Assembly (NCBI RefSeq): GCF_002095465.1
Contig: NZ_MLFP01000003.1
Location: forward strand, 371,867 to 435,866
Length of the DNA: 64,000 bases
Reading direction: 5' to 3'
Source of the DNA: Pantoea rodasii
GTDB taxonomy: Bacteria; Pseudomonadota; Gammaproteobacteria; Enterobacterales; Enterobacteriaceae
Shown here piece by piece: positions 18,349 to 26,541 of this stretch; the stretch's first letter is position 1; each line of letters opens with the position of its first letter. Below the pieces are notes generated by a model. The model was given only the letters and a program-made list of their open reading frames with translations, was not told the origin of the DNA and searched no databases. Made by a program: the position numbers and the translations under genes.

Positions 18349-18640
18349 ATGTACAGAAGTGAAGAAGAACGTCTTGCGGATATCGTCCTGGGCGATGCCG
18401 TACTACAACTGCTGCATAAAGCGGGGCCGGTGAATAACAATGCCTTGCTGGATAAGCTTCGTGCCATGGCATCGATGGAGTTCAATCCCACTCGCCAAAA
18501 AAGCTTTGCGACGCGCCATGGCAGAAGTCATGAATAATATGCAGTCCAAAAACAGTGACAGCGTGGCATTGAAGGATACTGATAACGTCACGCATATTTT
18601 TCGCAATCGTGATAACACGGGCAAAGATACACAGCATTAA
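18349..18640 (+). CDS. YmgA/AriR-family small regulator (frameshift at an A6 run)
   Basis: The second gene of the ycgZ operon. From ATG 18349 it reads like YmgA/AriR (DAVLQLLHKAG, NNNALLDKLRAM). The frame changes at the A6 run 18497-18502. Removing one A continues it as KALRRAMAEVMNNMQSKN to a stop at 18638-18640, giving 96 residues. Without the correction it ends at 18537 with 63 residues. Insertion error or transcriptional slippage at A6 would both fit. AriR proteins are short helical dimers that act with Rcs and biofilm control. Confidence 0.72.
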
Positions 18641-18642
18641 TC

Positions 18643-18662
18643 ACGGGGCCATTCGGCCCCGT
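18643..18662 (+). terminator. Terminator of the ycgZ operon
   Basis: ACGGGGCC-ATTC-GGCCCCGT is followed by TCTTCCTTCT, directly after the second operon gene. Confidence 0.7.
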
Positions 18663-18821
18663 TCTTCCTTCTCCGCTCAGTCACCAACATTCACATGTCC
18701 CCGCGCGCGATAACACCTTTTTACATTCCCGGCTTTTACACTTTCCTGTCCATAACCTGCTGGATTATAGGAATTGATGTGTTAACGTTGGGCTTCATTT
18801 GTAATTTGTTGCGAGTTGCTT

Positions 18822-18905
18822 ATGTTCGGGTTTATGACGTCCACCACAGAGACTACCACCACCGCATTAGGCGGCGGCGTGCGTGCATCTGTAGCGATAA
18901 CCTAA
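18822..18905 (+). promoter_or_regulatory. Candidate threonine-rich leader peptide before the isochorismatase gene
   Basis: An ATG at 18822 opens a 27-codon ORF with seven threonines, including a TTTT run. Its stop lies in the loop of a 9-bp stem formed by CATCTGTAG (18887-18895) and a downstream CTGCAGATG (18907-18915). A second imperfect GC-rich hairpin follows before the hydrolase. The layout recalls attenuators such as thrL. The ribosome site is weak and there is no U-run, so this is tentative. Confidence 0.28.
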
Positions 18906-18981
18906 ACCTGCAGATGACTCGCCCCGCCCATCACTGGACGGGGATAATCTCCGTTCATGGCACTGTGAAAGGAGACACACC

Positions 18982-19518
18982 ATGCAATCCCCAGGTAAAA
19001 AAGCGCTGTTGATTATCGATATGCAGCACGGGCTATTTTTTGCGCCTCAGCAACCGTTCGCAGCTGAAATCACGCTGGCCAACGTCAATATCTTGATTGA
19101 ACACGCGCGTGGCAAAAATATACCCATTTTTGCCGCACGTCATACCGGGCCAGAAGGCTCTCCCTTCGCTGAAAACAGCCCATTGACCCAGTTGATTCCG
19201 CAAATGGCAATAAATGCCGAACGGGATGCCATGTTTGTTAAGCGATATCCCAACTGTTTTCGCGACACTACGCTGCTGGCATCGCTGCAACAGGCTGGCA
19301 TTGAGGAATTGGTGATCGTGGGGATGAAAACAGAATTTTGCGTGGATACCACTTGTCGCGCGGCGGCAGATTTAGGATTTAGAGTAACGCTGATTAGCGA
19401 TGCGCATACCACCGTGGATAACGGGCAGATCAGTGCTCAGCAGATCATTGCCCATCATAACCAAACCCTGGCCGGCCCGTTCGTGCAATTGGCAACCGCT
19501 GCCGATTACCCATTTTAA
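18982..19518 (+). CDS. Isochorismatase-like cysteine hydrolase
   Basis: A 178-residue cysteine hydrolase. The catalytic triad is visible: Asp13 (LLIIDMQHG), Lys87 (FVKRYPNCF) and Cys120 (KTEFCVDTT). The fold includes nicotinamidases, ureido-acid amidohydrolases and isochorismatases; the loops do not allow a substrate call. AGGAG lies 7 nt upstream of the ATG. The gene stands alone, with a possible leader peptide before it and a very strong bidirectional terminator after it. Confidence 0.88.
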   Translation: MQSPGKKALLIIDMQHGLFFAPQQPFAAEITLANVNILIEHARGKNIPIFAARHTGPEGSPFAENSPLTQLIPQMAINAERDAMFVKRYPNCFRDTTLLASLQQAGIEELVIVGMKTEFCVDTTCRAAADLGFRVTLISDAHTTVDNGQISAQQIIAHHNQTLAGPFVQLATAADYPF

Positions 19519-19556
19519 ATAATGTGGCACGGCGCGATCGGCCGTGCCACATTATT
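19518..19556. terminator. Very stable bidirectional terminator
   Basis: Perfect 16-bp arms (19518-19533 and 19541-19556) with a 7-base loop lie between the convergent hydrolase and DUF3147 genes. The AT-rich outer ends give A- and T-tracts on both strands. Confidence 0.8.
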
Positions 19557-19573
19557 ACTGCACATCAGGAAAC

Positions 19574-19924
19574 TCACATCAGGGCGATACCAAAGCGTTT
19601 GAGCAGTGTTGCCCAAAGGATAAACAACACGATGGTTAATAAACAACTCGCCACCAGCGTCGGCCAGAATCCCCAGCGTTGATAAAGAAAGGGAAAGGCG
19701 ACAAACATGGGCAGTGTGGGGACGACATACCAAAAGGTGTACCACGCGTGGCTGGCGATTTTCGCCTGACTTTGCCCTTCAAGCTTCATCCAGATTAGCA
19801 CCAACACCGTCACTAAAGGCAGGGCAGCAATCAGTCCCCCGAGACGATCGCTGCGTTTAGCCACTTCAGAAATCAACACCACCATACCCGCCGTAATGGC
19901 GTACTTCGCAATCAGCCACAGCAT
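19574..19924 (-). CDS. DUF3147 family membrane protein
   Basis: A 116-residue integral membrane protein with four predicted helices (about residues 5-22, 30-50, 62-82 and 88-110). It belongs to the DUF3147 family, whose function is unknown. It lies 9 bp after the RcnR/FrmR-type repressor gene on the same strand, so it is the only obvious structural gene of that repressor's operon. That makes a role in metal or aldehyde export or stress worth testing. Confidence 0.75.
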   Translation of the reverse strand: MLWLIAKYAITAGMVVLISEVAKRSDRLGGLIAALPLVTVLVLIWMKLEGQSQAKIASHAWYTFWYVVPTLPMFVAFPFLYQRWGFWPTLVASCLLTIVLFILWATLLKRFGIALM

Positions 19925-19933
19925 CGTTCGCTC

Positions 19934-20209
19934 CTATTTCAGATATGAACGGATAACGCTGACGATCTCTTCGAGATCCTGACTGCGTTCCGCTGGCGTG
20001 GCGGATTCATTCATCAAATGTTCTTTGATATGGCCTTCAAGCAGTTCAGCCATTAATCCGTTTACCGCACCGCGCACTGCGGCTACCTGTTGCAATACTT
20101 TTAGACACTCTTCACCCGATTCCAATGCCGTCTCCAGCGAGGCAGCCTGCCCTTTGATGCGTCGCACGCGGGTGAGCAGGCTTTTCTGATGCTTCAGCGT
20201 ATGGCCCAT
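19934..20209 (-). CDS. CsoR/RcnR/FrmR-family repressor
   Basis: A 91-residue all-helical repressor. From ATG 20209 (GGGAG 6 nt upstream) it begins MGHTLKHQKSLLTRVRRIKGQ. The metal-site positions are His3, Cys35, His60 and His64, the nickel/cobalt pattern of RcnR, whereas the body is more FrmR-like (TRVRRI-GQ). FrmR-type formaldehyde sensors usually have another residue at position 64. Immediately upstream is a typical operator. The neighbour is a DUF3147 membrane protein, not RcnA or FrmA. Cobalt or nickel sensing is favoured by residues; aldehyde sensing is the alternative. Confidence 0.85.
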   Translation of the reverse strand: MGHTLKHQKSLLTRVRRIKGQAASLETALESGEECLKVLQQVAAVRGAVNGLMAELLEGHIKEHLMNESATPAERSQDLEEIVSVIRSYLK

Positions 20210-20233
20210 TGTTAGCTCCCGTTGATCTTTATG

Positions 20234-20250
20234 TATACTGGGGTATAGTA
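20234..20250. promoter_or_regulatory. RcnR/CsoR-type operator
   Basis: A G4 tract flanked by inverted TACT/AGTA sequences (TACTGGGGTATAGTA at 20236-20250), the layout of operators of this family. It lies between the repressor gene and the divergent DUF1289 gene, so it could control both. Confidence 0.72.
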
Positions 20251-20296
20251 TATTCATCTCAATTCAATGTCACAATTTTCCAGTAGCGTTCTCTCT

Positions 20297-20470
20297 ATGA
20301 CCAACAAATCACCTTGTATTGATGTCTGTATTTTTGAAGGTAAAAATGGCTGGTGCCGTGCCTGCGGCCGTACGCGCAAGGAAGCCCAGGAGTGGCGCAA
20401 AATGTCGCCCTATCACCGGAAAGCGATTGAGCGCGCACTAAAAGATCGGATAGCAACGTTGCAGGTGTAG
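20297..20470 (+). CDS. DUF1289 small cysteine-rich protein
   Basis: A 57-residue protein of the DUF1289 (YdhL-like) family. It has the four-cysteine pattern PCIDVC...WCRACGR, suggesting a zinc or iron-sulfur site, and the family helix EWRKMSPYHRKAI. An upstream in-frame ATG at 20267 would add ten residues. It is divergent from the RcnR-type repressor across the G-tract operator, so it may be part of that regulon. Function unknown. Confidence 0.78.
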   Translation: MTNKSPCIDVCIFEGKNGWCRACGRTRKEAQEWRKMSPYHRKAIERALKDRIATLQV

Positions 20471-20494
20471 CATTCACGTGATTACAGGGAGGTA

Positions 20495-20523
20495 TCAGGG
20501 TGCCCGTTTAGCCAGCACCCTGA
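20495..20523. terminator. Bidirectional terminator
   Basis: TCAGGGTGC and GCACCCTGA are perfect 9-bp arms with an 11-base loop, between the convergent DUF1289 and LacI-like genes. Confidence 0.6.
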
Positions 20524-20528
20524 ATAAT

Positions 20529-21392
20529 TTAATGACGGATAGCGCACCCGCATTGTGTCATCTCACCCGGCACATGTTTACCGAGATGCGAGTGACGTAC
20601 CTGCAGTTCGCCTTGCTGCCAGGCGTTACTCTCATCGATACGCTTTTCAAGAAGACGGGTCAATGCTTCGGCCACCAGCAAATCCCGCCGCAAGGCCCAG
20701 GTGGTGAGATGCCAGGTTGAAGCGCGCGCTTCATCGACATCGTCAAAACCCACGACCGCGACATGTGCGCCTTGACCAAAATCGCGCACGGCCTGCAATG
20801 CACCAAACGCCAACACATCGCTCTCACACAGCAGCGCATTGATGCGTTCCGCCGCACGGGTTTTCTTCAGATACGCCATCATCGCCTGATAAGCAAGCTC
20901 ACGATCGTTTGCACCCGCAGCAAGGTGAACTCTCAGTTCTTTGTGTTCCGCTTCCAGGCTCGACACCACACCTGCCAGCTGTCGTGCAGGCGTCGCGTTC
21001 TCTTGCCCCTGCATAAAGCCAAAGCGCTGATGCCCTTGCGCTAGCAACAGTAACCCCATCTCAGCACCGGCATCGAAACTATCAGCTATCACCACGTTGG
21101 CACTGGCATCACGCCCTGGACTTAAATGCACCGTTGCTACATTGGGTAATATGTCCGCAGCGGTGTGCAATTCATCGTCGTAAAGTGAGGCGAGAAATAT
21201 CAGCCCCGCCATCGGCAAAGGCGCGGCATGGCGTAACGCAGATTGATAGCTTTCGCGTGAATCCACATTTATTAACAGCGTGACCAAACCGCGCGCATTT
21301 AACTGCCGCGTGACTTCGTTCAGCATTGTGACGGTATTCGGATTGGTCAATTCATCGCTGACGATACCGATGATGTTGGGGTTAACTGCCAT
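20529..21392 (-). CDS. LacI/periplasmic-binding-fold regulator lacking its HTH domain
   Basis: A 287-residue protein that aligns with the ligand-binding core of LacI-family repressors (NIIGIVSDELTNPNT, GLIFLASL, HQRFGFMQG, ALLCESDVLAFGALQA, VAVVGFDDVDEARAS). The roughly 55-residue N-terminal DNA-binding domain is absent. GGAGA before ATG 21392 shows that translation really starts here, and no HTH codons are seen in the 116 bp upstream. It has no signal peptide, so it is not a periplasmic binding protein. It is either a decayed regulator or a cytosolic sensor without DNA binding. Confidence 0.8.
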   Translation of the reverse strand: MAVNPNIIGIVSDELTNPNTVTMLNEVTRQLNARGLVTLLINVDSRESYQSALRHAAPLPMAGLIFLASLYDDELHTAADILPNVATVHLSPGRDASANVVIADSFDAGAEMGLLLLAQGHQRFGFMQGQENATPARQLAGVVSSLEAEHKELRVHLAAGANDRELAYQAMMAYLKKTRAAERINALLCESDVLAFGALQAVRDFGQGAHVAVVGFDDVDEARASTWHLTTWALRRDLLVAEALTRLLEKRIDESNAWQQGELQVRHSHLGKHVPGEMTQCGCAIRH

Positions 21393-21508
21393 GGCTGAAC
21401 TCTCCTGCAACTTAGCGTGCGGTAATTATTTTGTAGGTAACGTTAGGCATTTCACGTTACCCGAATAATCCGCCAGCGCCAATCACCGAACAGGCCGCTT
21501 CAATTATT

Positions 21509-22150
21509 TTAACGCCTGGTCATGGCCAGACGGATTCCCAAACCAATGAAGTTTATGCCAACGATACGATCCAGCATCTTCTGTAGCGTGGCATTGCGTG
21601 ATACCGCACTTGCCGCACCGCCGGCCAACAGCGCAAAAGCCACATCAGTGATCAATCCAATGACAGCATACGTCAAGCCCAAAAGCAGAAATGAACTTGC
21701 GTGATGTTCACCCGTTACCACGACAAATTGCGGGAAGAATGAAATGAAAAACAGCAGTACCTTGGGATTTGTTATTGAGGTAATGAATCCACGGACTAAC
21801 AGACTCCGTGTATTGGTGCGTGGGGCGTCAATGTTATCGCAGCTTTCAGGCTTTTTAGCGATGAAAGTATCCCATATCATTTTGCTGCCCAAATAAACCA
21901 GATAAGCAGCACCGACATATTTAATCACGGTAAATAATGCAGGTGAGGCGGTAATCAATGCGGTCAGGCCAATTGCACTGGCCAGTGCATGAGTACAACT
22001 ACCAAGCGCCACACCGCTAGCTGATATCACTCCGCTTCGGCGCCCATTCGCCATGCTTTGCCCGACAACATAAGCAAGATCGGGCCCTGGCGTAATACAC
22101 AAGAGGAATACAGAAGCGAGAAACAGAGGGAAATGAATGATATCCAGCAT
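21509..22150 (-). CDS. LysE/RhtB-family amino acid exporter
   Basis: A 213-residue inner-membrane exporter with six predicted helices. The family start ITPGPDLAYVVGQSMANGRRSG and the KVLLFFISFFPQF segment are clear. RhtB/LysE proteins export homoserine, threonine, leucine or other amino acids; the substrate is not evident here. It is transcribed toward the HTH-less LacI-like gene with 116 bp between them. Confidence 0.9.
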   Translation of the reverse strand: MLDIIHFPLFLASVFLLCITPGPDLAYVVGQSMANGRRSGVISASGVALGSCTHALASAIGLTALITASPALFTVIKYVGAAYLVYLGSKMIWDTFIAKKPESCDNIDAPRTNTRSLLVRGFITSITNPKVLLFFISFFPQFVVVTGEHHASSFLLLGLTYAVIGLITDVAFALLAGGAASAVSRNATLQKMLDRIVGINFIGLGIRLAMTRR

Positions 22151-22277
22151 ACTAACTCCTTGTCGATATGGAATTTGATTGTATCGCGCAGCGCTTAAAG
22201 ATCCATGATTATCGAGAGAGACATTCGCAGAGTATTTCGCATCACAGCGGGTTTGTTGCTGATCATCGTAATAAACC

Positions 22278-22302
22278 AGCGGCGCAATAATTTTGCGCCG
22301 CT
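22278..22302 (-). terminator. Hairpin after ybaA
   Basis: AGCGGCGCAA and TTGCGCCGCT are perfect 10-bp arms with a 5-base loop, downstream of ybaA and followed on the minus strand by GGTTTATT. Confidence 0.6.
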
Positions 22303-22352
22303 ATAGGCGAGGATAATGGGCTGGATTGCGACTATTCAGACCATTAGCACTT

Positions 22353-22706
22353 TCACAATTCCAGCAGCACCGAAAAGCCACCGTAAATCATTCGCTTGCC
22401 ATCGAACGGCATATTCTCGCCCATTTCTTTCATACGCGGATCGGCCATCATTTTCTGATTGGCGGCATCGCGGACCTCGCGCGAGGGGTATTCAATCCAG
22501 CTGAACACCACCGTTTCGCCCTCTTCTGCTTTAACCGACAGATAAAAATCCGTGAGCTTTCCTTCAGGCACATCGTCCGCCCAGCACTCGACAATACGGG
22601 TGGCGCCAAACTCTTTAAACAGCGGCGCCGCTTTCGCCGCCATCGCGCGATAATCCTCCTTATTGACTTCGGGAACCGCGACAACAAAACCATCTACGTA
22701 CGACAT
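22353..22706 (-). CDS. ybaA: YbaA, DUF1428 family protein
   Basis: A 117-residue cytoplasmic protein nearly collinear with E. coli YbaA: YVDGFVVAVP, MAAKAAPLFKEFGA-RIVECWA, FSWIEYPS-EVRDAANQKMM and MPFDGKRMIYGGF. The family has a dimeric alpha-beta-barrel fold and no proven activity. It stands alone with its own terminator hairpin. Confidence 0.9.
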   Translation of the reverse strand: MSYVDGFVVAVPEVNKEDYRAMAAKAAPLFKEFGATRIVECWADDVPEGKLTDFYLSVKAEEGETVVFSWIEYPSREVRDAANQKMMADPRMKEMGENMPFDGKRMIYGGFSVLLEL

Positions 22707-22885
22707 AGGCTATTCCTCCGTCGTGTTGTTTACGGCCGACTCTGACCGCAAAATAAAGTGTACAAATAACACACAAACCTTGAGCGAAAGCTCGCCTGAA
22801 ACTGCGTGGTGACTCGCAGATTCCTTTCTCCGTCATAATTTGCGTTACACTGTGGGTCCACGATAGTTACGCCATCAGGATAGTT

Positions 22886-23569
22886 ATGCGCATTACCATT
22901 GATGCGGCCGATCAGCCGTTTATTTATCGTCTGCTGGGTGAAGAGATTGAGCAGATTGACACTCACGCCGGTGACACACGTTTACAGCAAGCCCTTGCTA
23001 CCGCTCGCCAGCAGAAAAATCATGAAGCGGAGCTGGATTGGAAACGCAATGCGGTGTTTCTGGTGCTGTTTATCTTTCTCTATGCCGTATTAGGCGCGTC
23101 CCTGACACTGGATCTCACGGCACAAGTGCCGAGCCATAAAAGTCTGGTTTACGCTCTTGAAGCCGTTCCGGTGCTGATCGCCTTTTCTGGCCTGTTTGTG
23201 TCGTTATTGTTCCTGTTTTTTACCCGCAGCAGCGCGCGTCGCCTGCGCAGTTGGGATCAGGGCATCTTCGTGCTGGAGAAATATACCGGGGCTAATCTCT
23301 TTCAGCAGATTAACGAGATGGGTGCTCGCACCACCAACTATTCACAGTCCGCCATTAACGTTGCCCTGGCGCTGTTTATTTGTGTGACCTGGGTGGTGAT
23401 GTACAACTACTTTACCTTCACCACCAGCGGCGTCATTGGCAGCGTAATCTCGCTGTTTATTACCACCATGACCTATGTGATTCTCGATATTCAGTTATTG
23501 AAATCGGGCACCTCTATTGCGATTGATGAGCCGCTGGTCCCGGCTGATGAAGAAAAAGATAAAAAATAA
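22886..23569 (+). CDS. Uncharacterised four-helix membrane protein
   Basis: A 227-residue protein that I do not recognise. It has a soluble, charged N-terminal 50 residues, hydrophobic segments at about 53-75, 90-112, 157-175 and 180-203, and an acidic/lysine-rich cytoplasmic tail. Between helices 2 and 3 there is a basic loop of about 45 residues. CAGGA precedes the ATG. It is followed by an 18-bp palindrome and then blc. No transport or enzyme motif is visible. Confidence 0.75.
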   Translation: MRITIDAADQPFIYRLLGEEIEQIDTHAGDTRLQQALATARQQKNHEAELDWKRNAVFLVLFIFLYAVLGASLTLDLTAQVPSHKSLVYALEAVPVLIAFSGLFVSLLFLFFTRSSARRLRSWDQGIFVLEKYTGANLFQQINEMGARTTNYSQSAINVALALFICVTWVVMYNYFTFTTSGVIGSVISLFITTMTYVILDIQLLKSGTSIAIDEPLVPADEEKDKK

Positions 23570-23581
23570 CGGCCTCTATCT

Positions 23582-23599
23582 GGCGGCCTGCAGGCCGCC
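23582..23599. terminator. GGCGGC-type palindrome after the membrane protein gene
   Basis: GGCGGCCTG and CAGGCCGCC make a perfect 18-bp palindrome, close in sequence to those at 1628, 29061 and 32163. There is no clear T-run. Confidence 0.5.
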
Positions 23600-23668
23600 T
23601 CGATTCCTATTGCCTATAATGATTGCCACGCATTTCCTTCACGGATCAGGACTGATTAAGGAGTTGTC

Positions 23669-24196
23669 ATGAAGTTATGGCCCATCGCCGCACTCGCCGC
23701 GTTATCGTTGACGCTTGTGGCGTGTAAATCCCCCACGCCACCGAAAGGCGTCACCCCCATCCGCCCCTTTGATGCCAGCCGCTATTTAGGTAAATGGTAT
23801 GAGGTTGCCCGACTCGACCACCGCTTTGAACGCGGTAAAGATCACGTCACCGCCACCTATGCGAAACGGAGCGATGGCGGCATTGGCGTAATCAATCGTG
23901 GATACGACCCGGTGAAAAAAGAGTGGAGTGAAAGCGAAGGGAAAGCCTATTTCACCGGGCAAACGGACACCGCAGCGCTTAAGGTTTCGTTCTTTGGTCC
24001 CTTTTATGGTGGCTACAACGTCATCGCGTTAGATGATGCGTACCAGTATGCGCTGGTAAGCGGCCCCAATCGCGGTTATCTGTGGATTTTATCGCGCCAG
24101 CCCACTATCCCGGATGATGTCAAGCAGCACTATGTTGCTGTCGCCAAACAGCTAGGATTTGCGGTGGATAAGCTGATATGGGTTGATCAACGTTAA
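23669..24196 (+). CDS. blc: Blc, outer-membrane lipocalin
   Basis: A 175-residue lipoprotein. The signal peptide ends at the lipobox LVAC with Cys19 as lipid anchor. The lipocalin signature GKWYEVARLDHRFERG, the NRGY element and the second motif GPNRGYLWILSR are all present, as in E. coli Blc. Blc binds lysophospholipids and is induced in stationary phase and envelope stress. AAGGAG precedes the ATG at correct spacing. Confidence 0.93.
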   Translation: MKLWPIAALAALSLTLVACKSPTPPKGVTPIRPFDASRYLGKWYEVARLDHRFERGKDHVTATYAKRSDGGIGVINRGYDPVKKEWSESEGKAYFTGQTDTAALKVSFFGPFYGGYNVIALDDAYQYALVSGPNRGYLWILSRQPTIPDDVKQHYVAVAKQLGFAVDKLIWVDQR

Positions 24197-24209
24197 AAGG
24201 GTTTAAACG

Positions 24210-24238
24210 GTGGGCCTAATATTTGGCATTAGGCCCAC
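24210..24238. terminator. Bidirectional terminator
   Basis: GTGGGCCTAAT and ATTAGGCCCAC are perfect 11-bp arms with a 7-base loop, between convergent blc and the decarboxylase gene. Confidence 0.75.
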
Positions 24239-24255
24239 GAATGATGTTACGCCGA

Positions 24256-26541
24256 TTATTTCAGCACCAGCAGTTGGTAAGTTCCGTCTTCGTTCTCAAT
24301 CCCGTGGGTATCATGCGTAAACCCAGGGAATGACGCATCAAACCGTTCCAGCGCATTGAGATAGCTCAATAAAGCCCCATCGGCAGTCCCCGCATTTTCG
24401 CCTGGCATCAGTAACGGAATACCCGGTGGATAAGGCACAATGCCTGTCGCCACTATGCGTCCGGCAGCCTCAGCTAAGGTCACAAGTTCGACATCGTTTC
24501 TGACCAGTTTTTCATACGCCTCAACAGGACTGAACACCGCTTCGGGCAGAATGCCAAACGCCTGGGCCATCAGCGAGGTGGTTTTTGTCGATTTCATGGC
24601 GGCGAAAATTTCAACCGTCAGGTCTTTCAACCCCATGCCCGCATAGCGTTGCTTGTTCGCTGCCAATAAATCCGGCAAGCAGAGTTCCAGTTCAAGGTTC
24701 TCGTCGTAATCACGTTTGAAATCGAGCAGCGCGTTAACCAGCGTGCCCCATTTACCCTTAGTAATCCCGATGGAGAACAGGAACAGAATGGTGAAATCCG
24801 TGGTTTTTTCGACCACAATTCCCTGCCTGCCCAAATAAGCACTGAGCACACAAGCCGGAATGCCGAAATCTTCAAGCTGGCCGGTATCGCCCATGCCTGG
24901 GGTTAATACCGAAACTTTGATCGGATCGAGCATACAGTAACCGTCTTCGATCGCGCCGAAGCCATGCCAGACTTCATTCGGATGCAGCACCCAACAATTC
25001 GGTTCTGTTTTCAATACGGTAGGATTGACATCATGGAACGGTGTTGGCTGACCGTTGATTTCGACAGTGGGCGGCTGCCAGCAAGTAAAGAACCAATCGT
25101 CCTGGGCGTGCATATCACTGTGCATGCGTGAAATCACCTGACGAAACGCAATCGCCTCTTCAATCGATTCGGTGGTGAGAATTTCTCCGCTCGGCGCTTC
25201 CATCATCGCTGCACTGACATCACAGGACGCCATAATCGCGTAGTTAGGTGAGGTCGAAGCATGCATCATAAAGGATTCATTGAATCGGCCATGAGGAATG
25301 GGATTGCGCCCATCACGCACATGAATCATAGAAGCCTGAGAGAGTGCCGCCAGCAGTTTGTGCGTTGACTGTGTCGCGAAAACAGTGGGTCCGGATGCAT
25401 CGTGATCTTTCGGATTGCCGTGCATGGCAAAGCGTTCACGATAAAGCGGGTTAAAGCGTGCATAACCATACCAGGCCTCATCGAAATGCAGACGGTCAAC
25501 GCTTTGTCCCAGCAACTCCTCAACCCGCGTGACGTTATAAGTCAGGCCGTCATAGGTTGAGTTGGTGACAATGGCATGAATCGGTGTTGGGTCAATATCC
25601 TTCCCGACCAGAGGATTGTTGTGGATGGCCAGCTTCACACTCTCCGGACTTAATGTCTCGGGAAGAATGGGTCCGATAATGCCATAACGATTACGTGTGG
25701 GTACCAGATAGGTTGGAATCGCACCCGACAACGTCATCGCGTGTTCCGCTGACTTATGACAGTTCCTATCGCACAGCGCGATTTGATTGCGAGTGACGCT
25801 GGCCATCAGGATCACACGGTTGGACGTCGAAGAACCATTGGTCACATAGTACGTTCGATGAGCGCCAAAGACCTTCGCTGCATAGCGTTCCCCTTGTCCT
25901 ATTGGGCCGCTGTGGTCGAGCAGCGATCCCAACTCACCCACCGAAATTGACAAGTCAGAGCGAAACAGATTTTCACCGAAAAAGGCATAAAACGCTCTGC
26001 CCGCCGTACTTTTCAGAAATGCCGTTCCGCCGGCATGACCAGGCGTGTGCCATGAATACTCGTAAGTCCTGGCGAACTTGAGCAGAGCCCCCAGCATCGG
26101 CGGCAGCACGGCTTCGCGGTAGCGCTCTATCGCCGCCAAAATGCGGCCGCTGATGAATCGACTGGTATCTTCGGGTAGCCAAATAAAATCGTCCGCGTGC
26201 TGCATCACCACAAGGGGGATTGTCGCAGCCGTGGTTCTGTCGCTGATTAAAAACACCGGTAAGCGGGTATTCCGCTGCCGCAGGTCCGTCAGTAGGCGAA
26301 TACAATCGGCATGACCTTCACTTTCATCCAGCTCCCAACGCAGTAAGACGCATTGTACCGCGGGTTCAGCATGAATAACCGAAGACGCATCTTCCAGATT
26401 TTCTACCGTGGTCACCGTGATTTGCCGATCTTCCACATCACTGATTAATTGCATCAGGCCGCGGCCCACCACGGTGTGATTGTCGGGTGGTCGACTGATA
26501 AGCAAAGCCAGCATGCCAAGGGGTTGTCTTGCAGTGATCAT
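24256..26541 (-). CDS. Inducible Orn/Lys/Arg decarboxylase (AdiA-like)
   Basis: A 761-residue PLP enzyme with the full fold of inducible basic amino acid decarboxylases: N-terminal wing domain (1-145), PLP domain and C-terminal domain. Asp354 (LHFDEAWYGYARFNP) binds the pyridine nitrogen, and Lys395 (ATQSTHKLLAALSQAS) forms the Schiff base. Motifs such as TPGHAGGTAF, FFGENLFRSD, LDRN/CDRNCHKS and RNRYGIIGPI follow E. coli arginine decarboxylase AdiA more closely than SpeF. Yet it shares an ATGA overlap with a PotE-like antiporter gene. It converts a basic amino acid to the amine and consumes a proton, giving acid resistance. Arginine versus ornithine is unresolved. Confidence 0.9.
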   Translation of the reverse strand: MITARQPLGMLALLISRPPDNHTVVGRGLMQLISDVEDRQITVTTVENLEDASSVIHAEPAVQCVLLRWELDESEGHADCIRLLTDLRQRNTRLPVFLISDRTTAATIPLVVMQHADDFIWLPEDTSRFISGRILAAIERYREAVLPPMLGALLKFARTYEYSWHTPGHAGGTAFLKSTAGRAFYAFFGENLFRSDLSISVGELGSLLDHSGPIGQGERYAAKVFGAHRTYYVTNGSSTSNRVILMASVTRNQIALCDRNCHKSAEHAMTLSGAIPTYLVPTRNRYGIIGPILPETLSPESVKLAIHNNPLVGKDIDPTPIHAIVTNSTYDGLTYNVTRVEELLGQSVDRLHFDEAWYGYARFNPLYRERFAMHGNPKDHDASGPTVFATQSTHKLLAALSQASMIHVRDGRNPIPHGRFNESFMMHASTSPNYAIMASCDVSAAMMEAPSGEILTTESIEEAIAFRQVISRMHSDMHAQDDWFFTCWQPPTVEINGQPTPFHDVNPTVLKTEPNCWVLHPNEVWHGFGAIEDGYCMLDPIKVSVLTPGMGDTGQLEDFGIPACVLSAYLGRQGIVVEKTTDFTILFLFSIGITKGKWGTLVNALLDFKRDYDENLELELCLPDLLAANKQRYAGMGLKDLTVEIFAAMKSTKTTSLMAQAFGILPEAVFSPVEAYEKLVRNDVELVTLAEAAGRIVATGIVPYPPGIPLLMPGENAGTADGALLSYLNALERFDASFPGFTHDTHGIENEDGTYQLLVLK

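Noticed and set aside
18695..19012. A 105-codon plus-strand ORF across the gap before the isochorismatase gene
   Set aside because: Composition is unlike a protein (histidine/arginine runs), there is no ribosome site, and it overlaps the start of the real hydrolase gene in another frame.
22326..22745. A 139-codon plus-strand ORF over ybaA
   Set aside because: It is antisense to ybaA, which is strongly conserved; the frame mirrors its codon pattern and has no family match.
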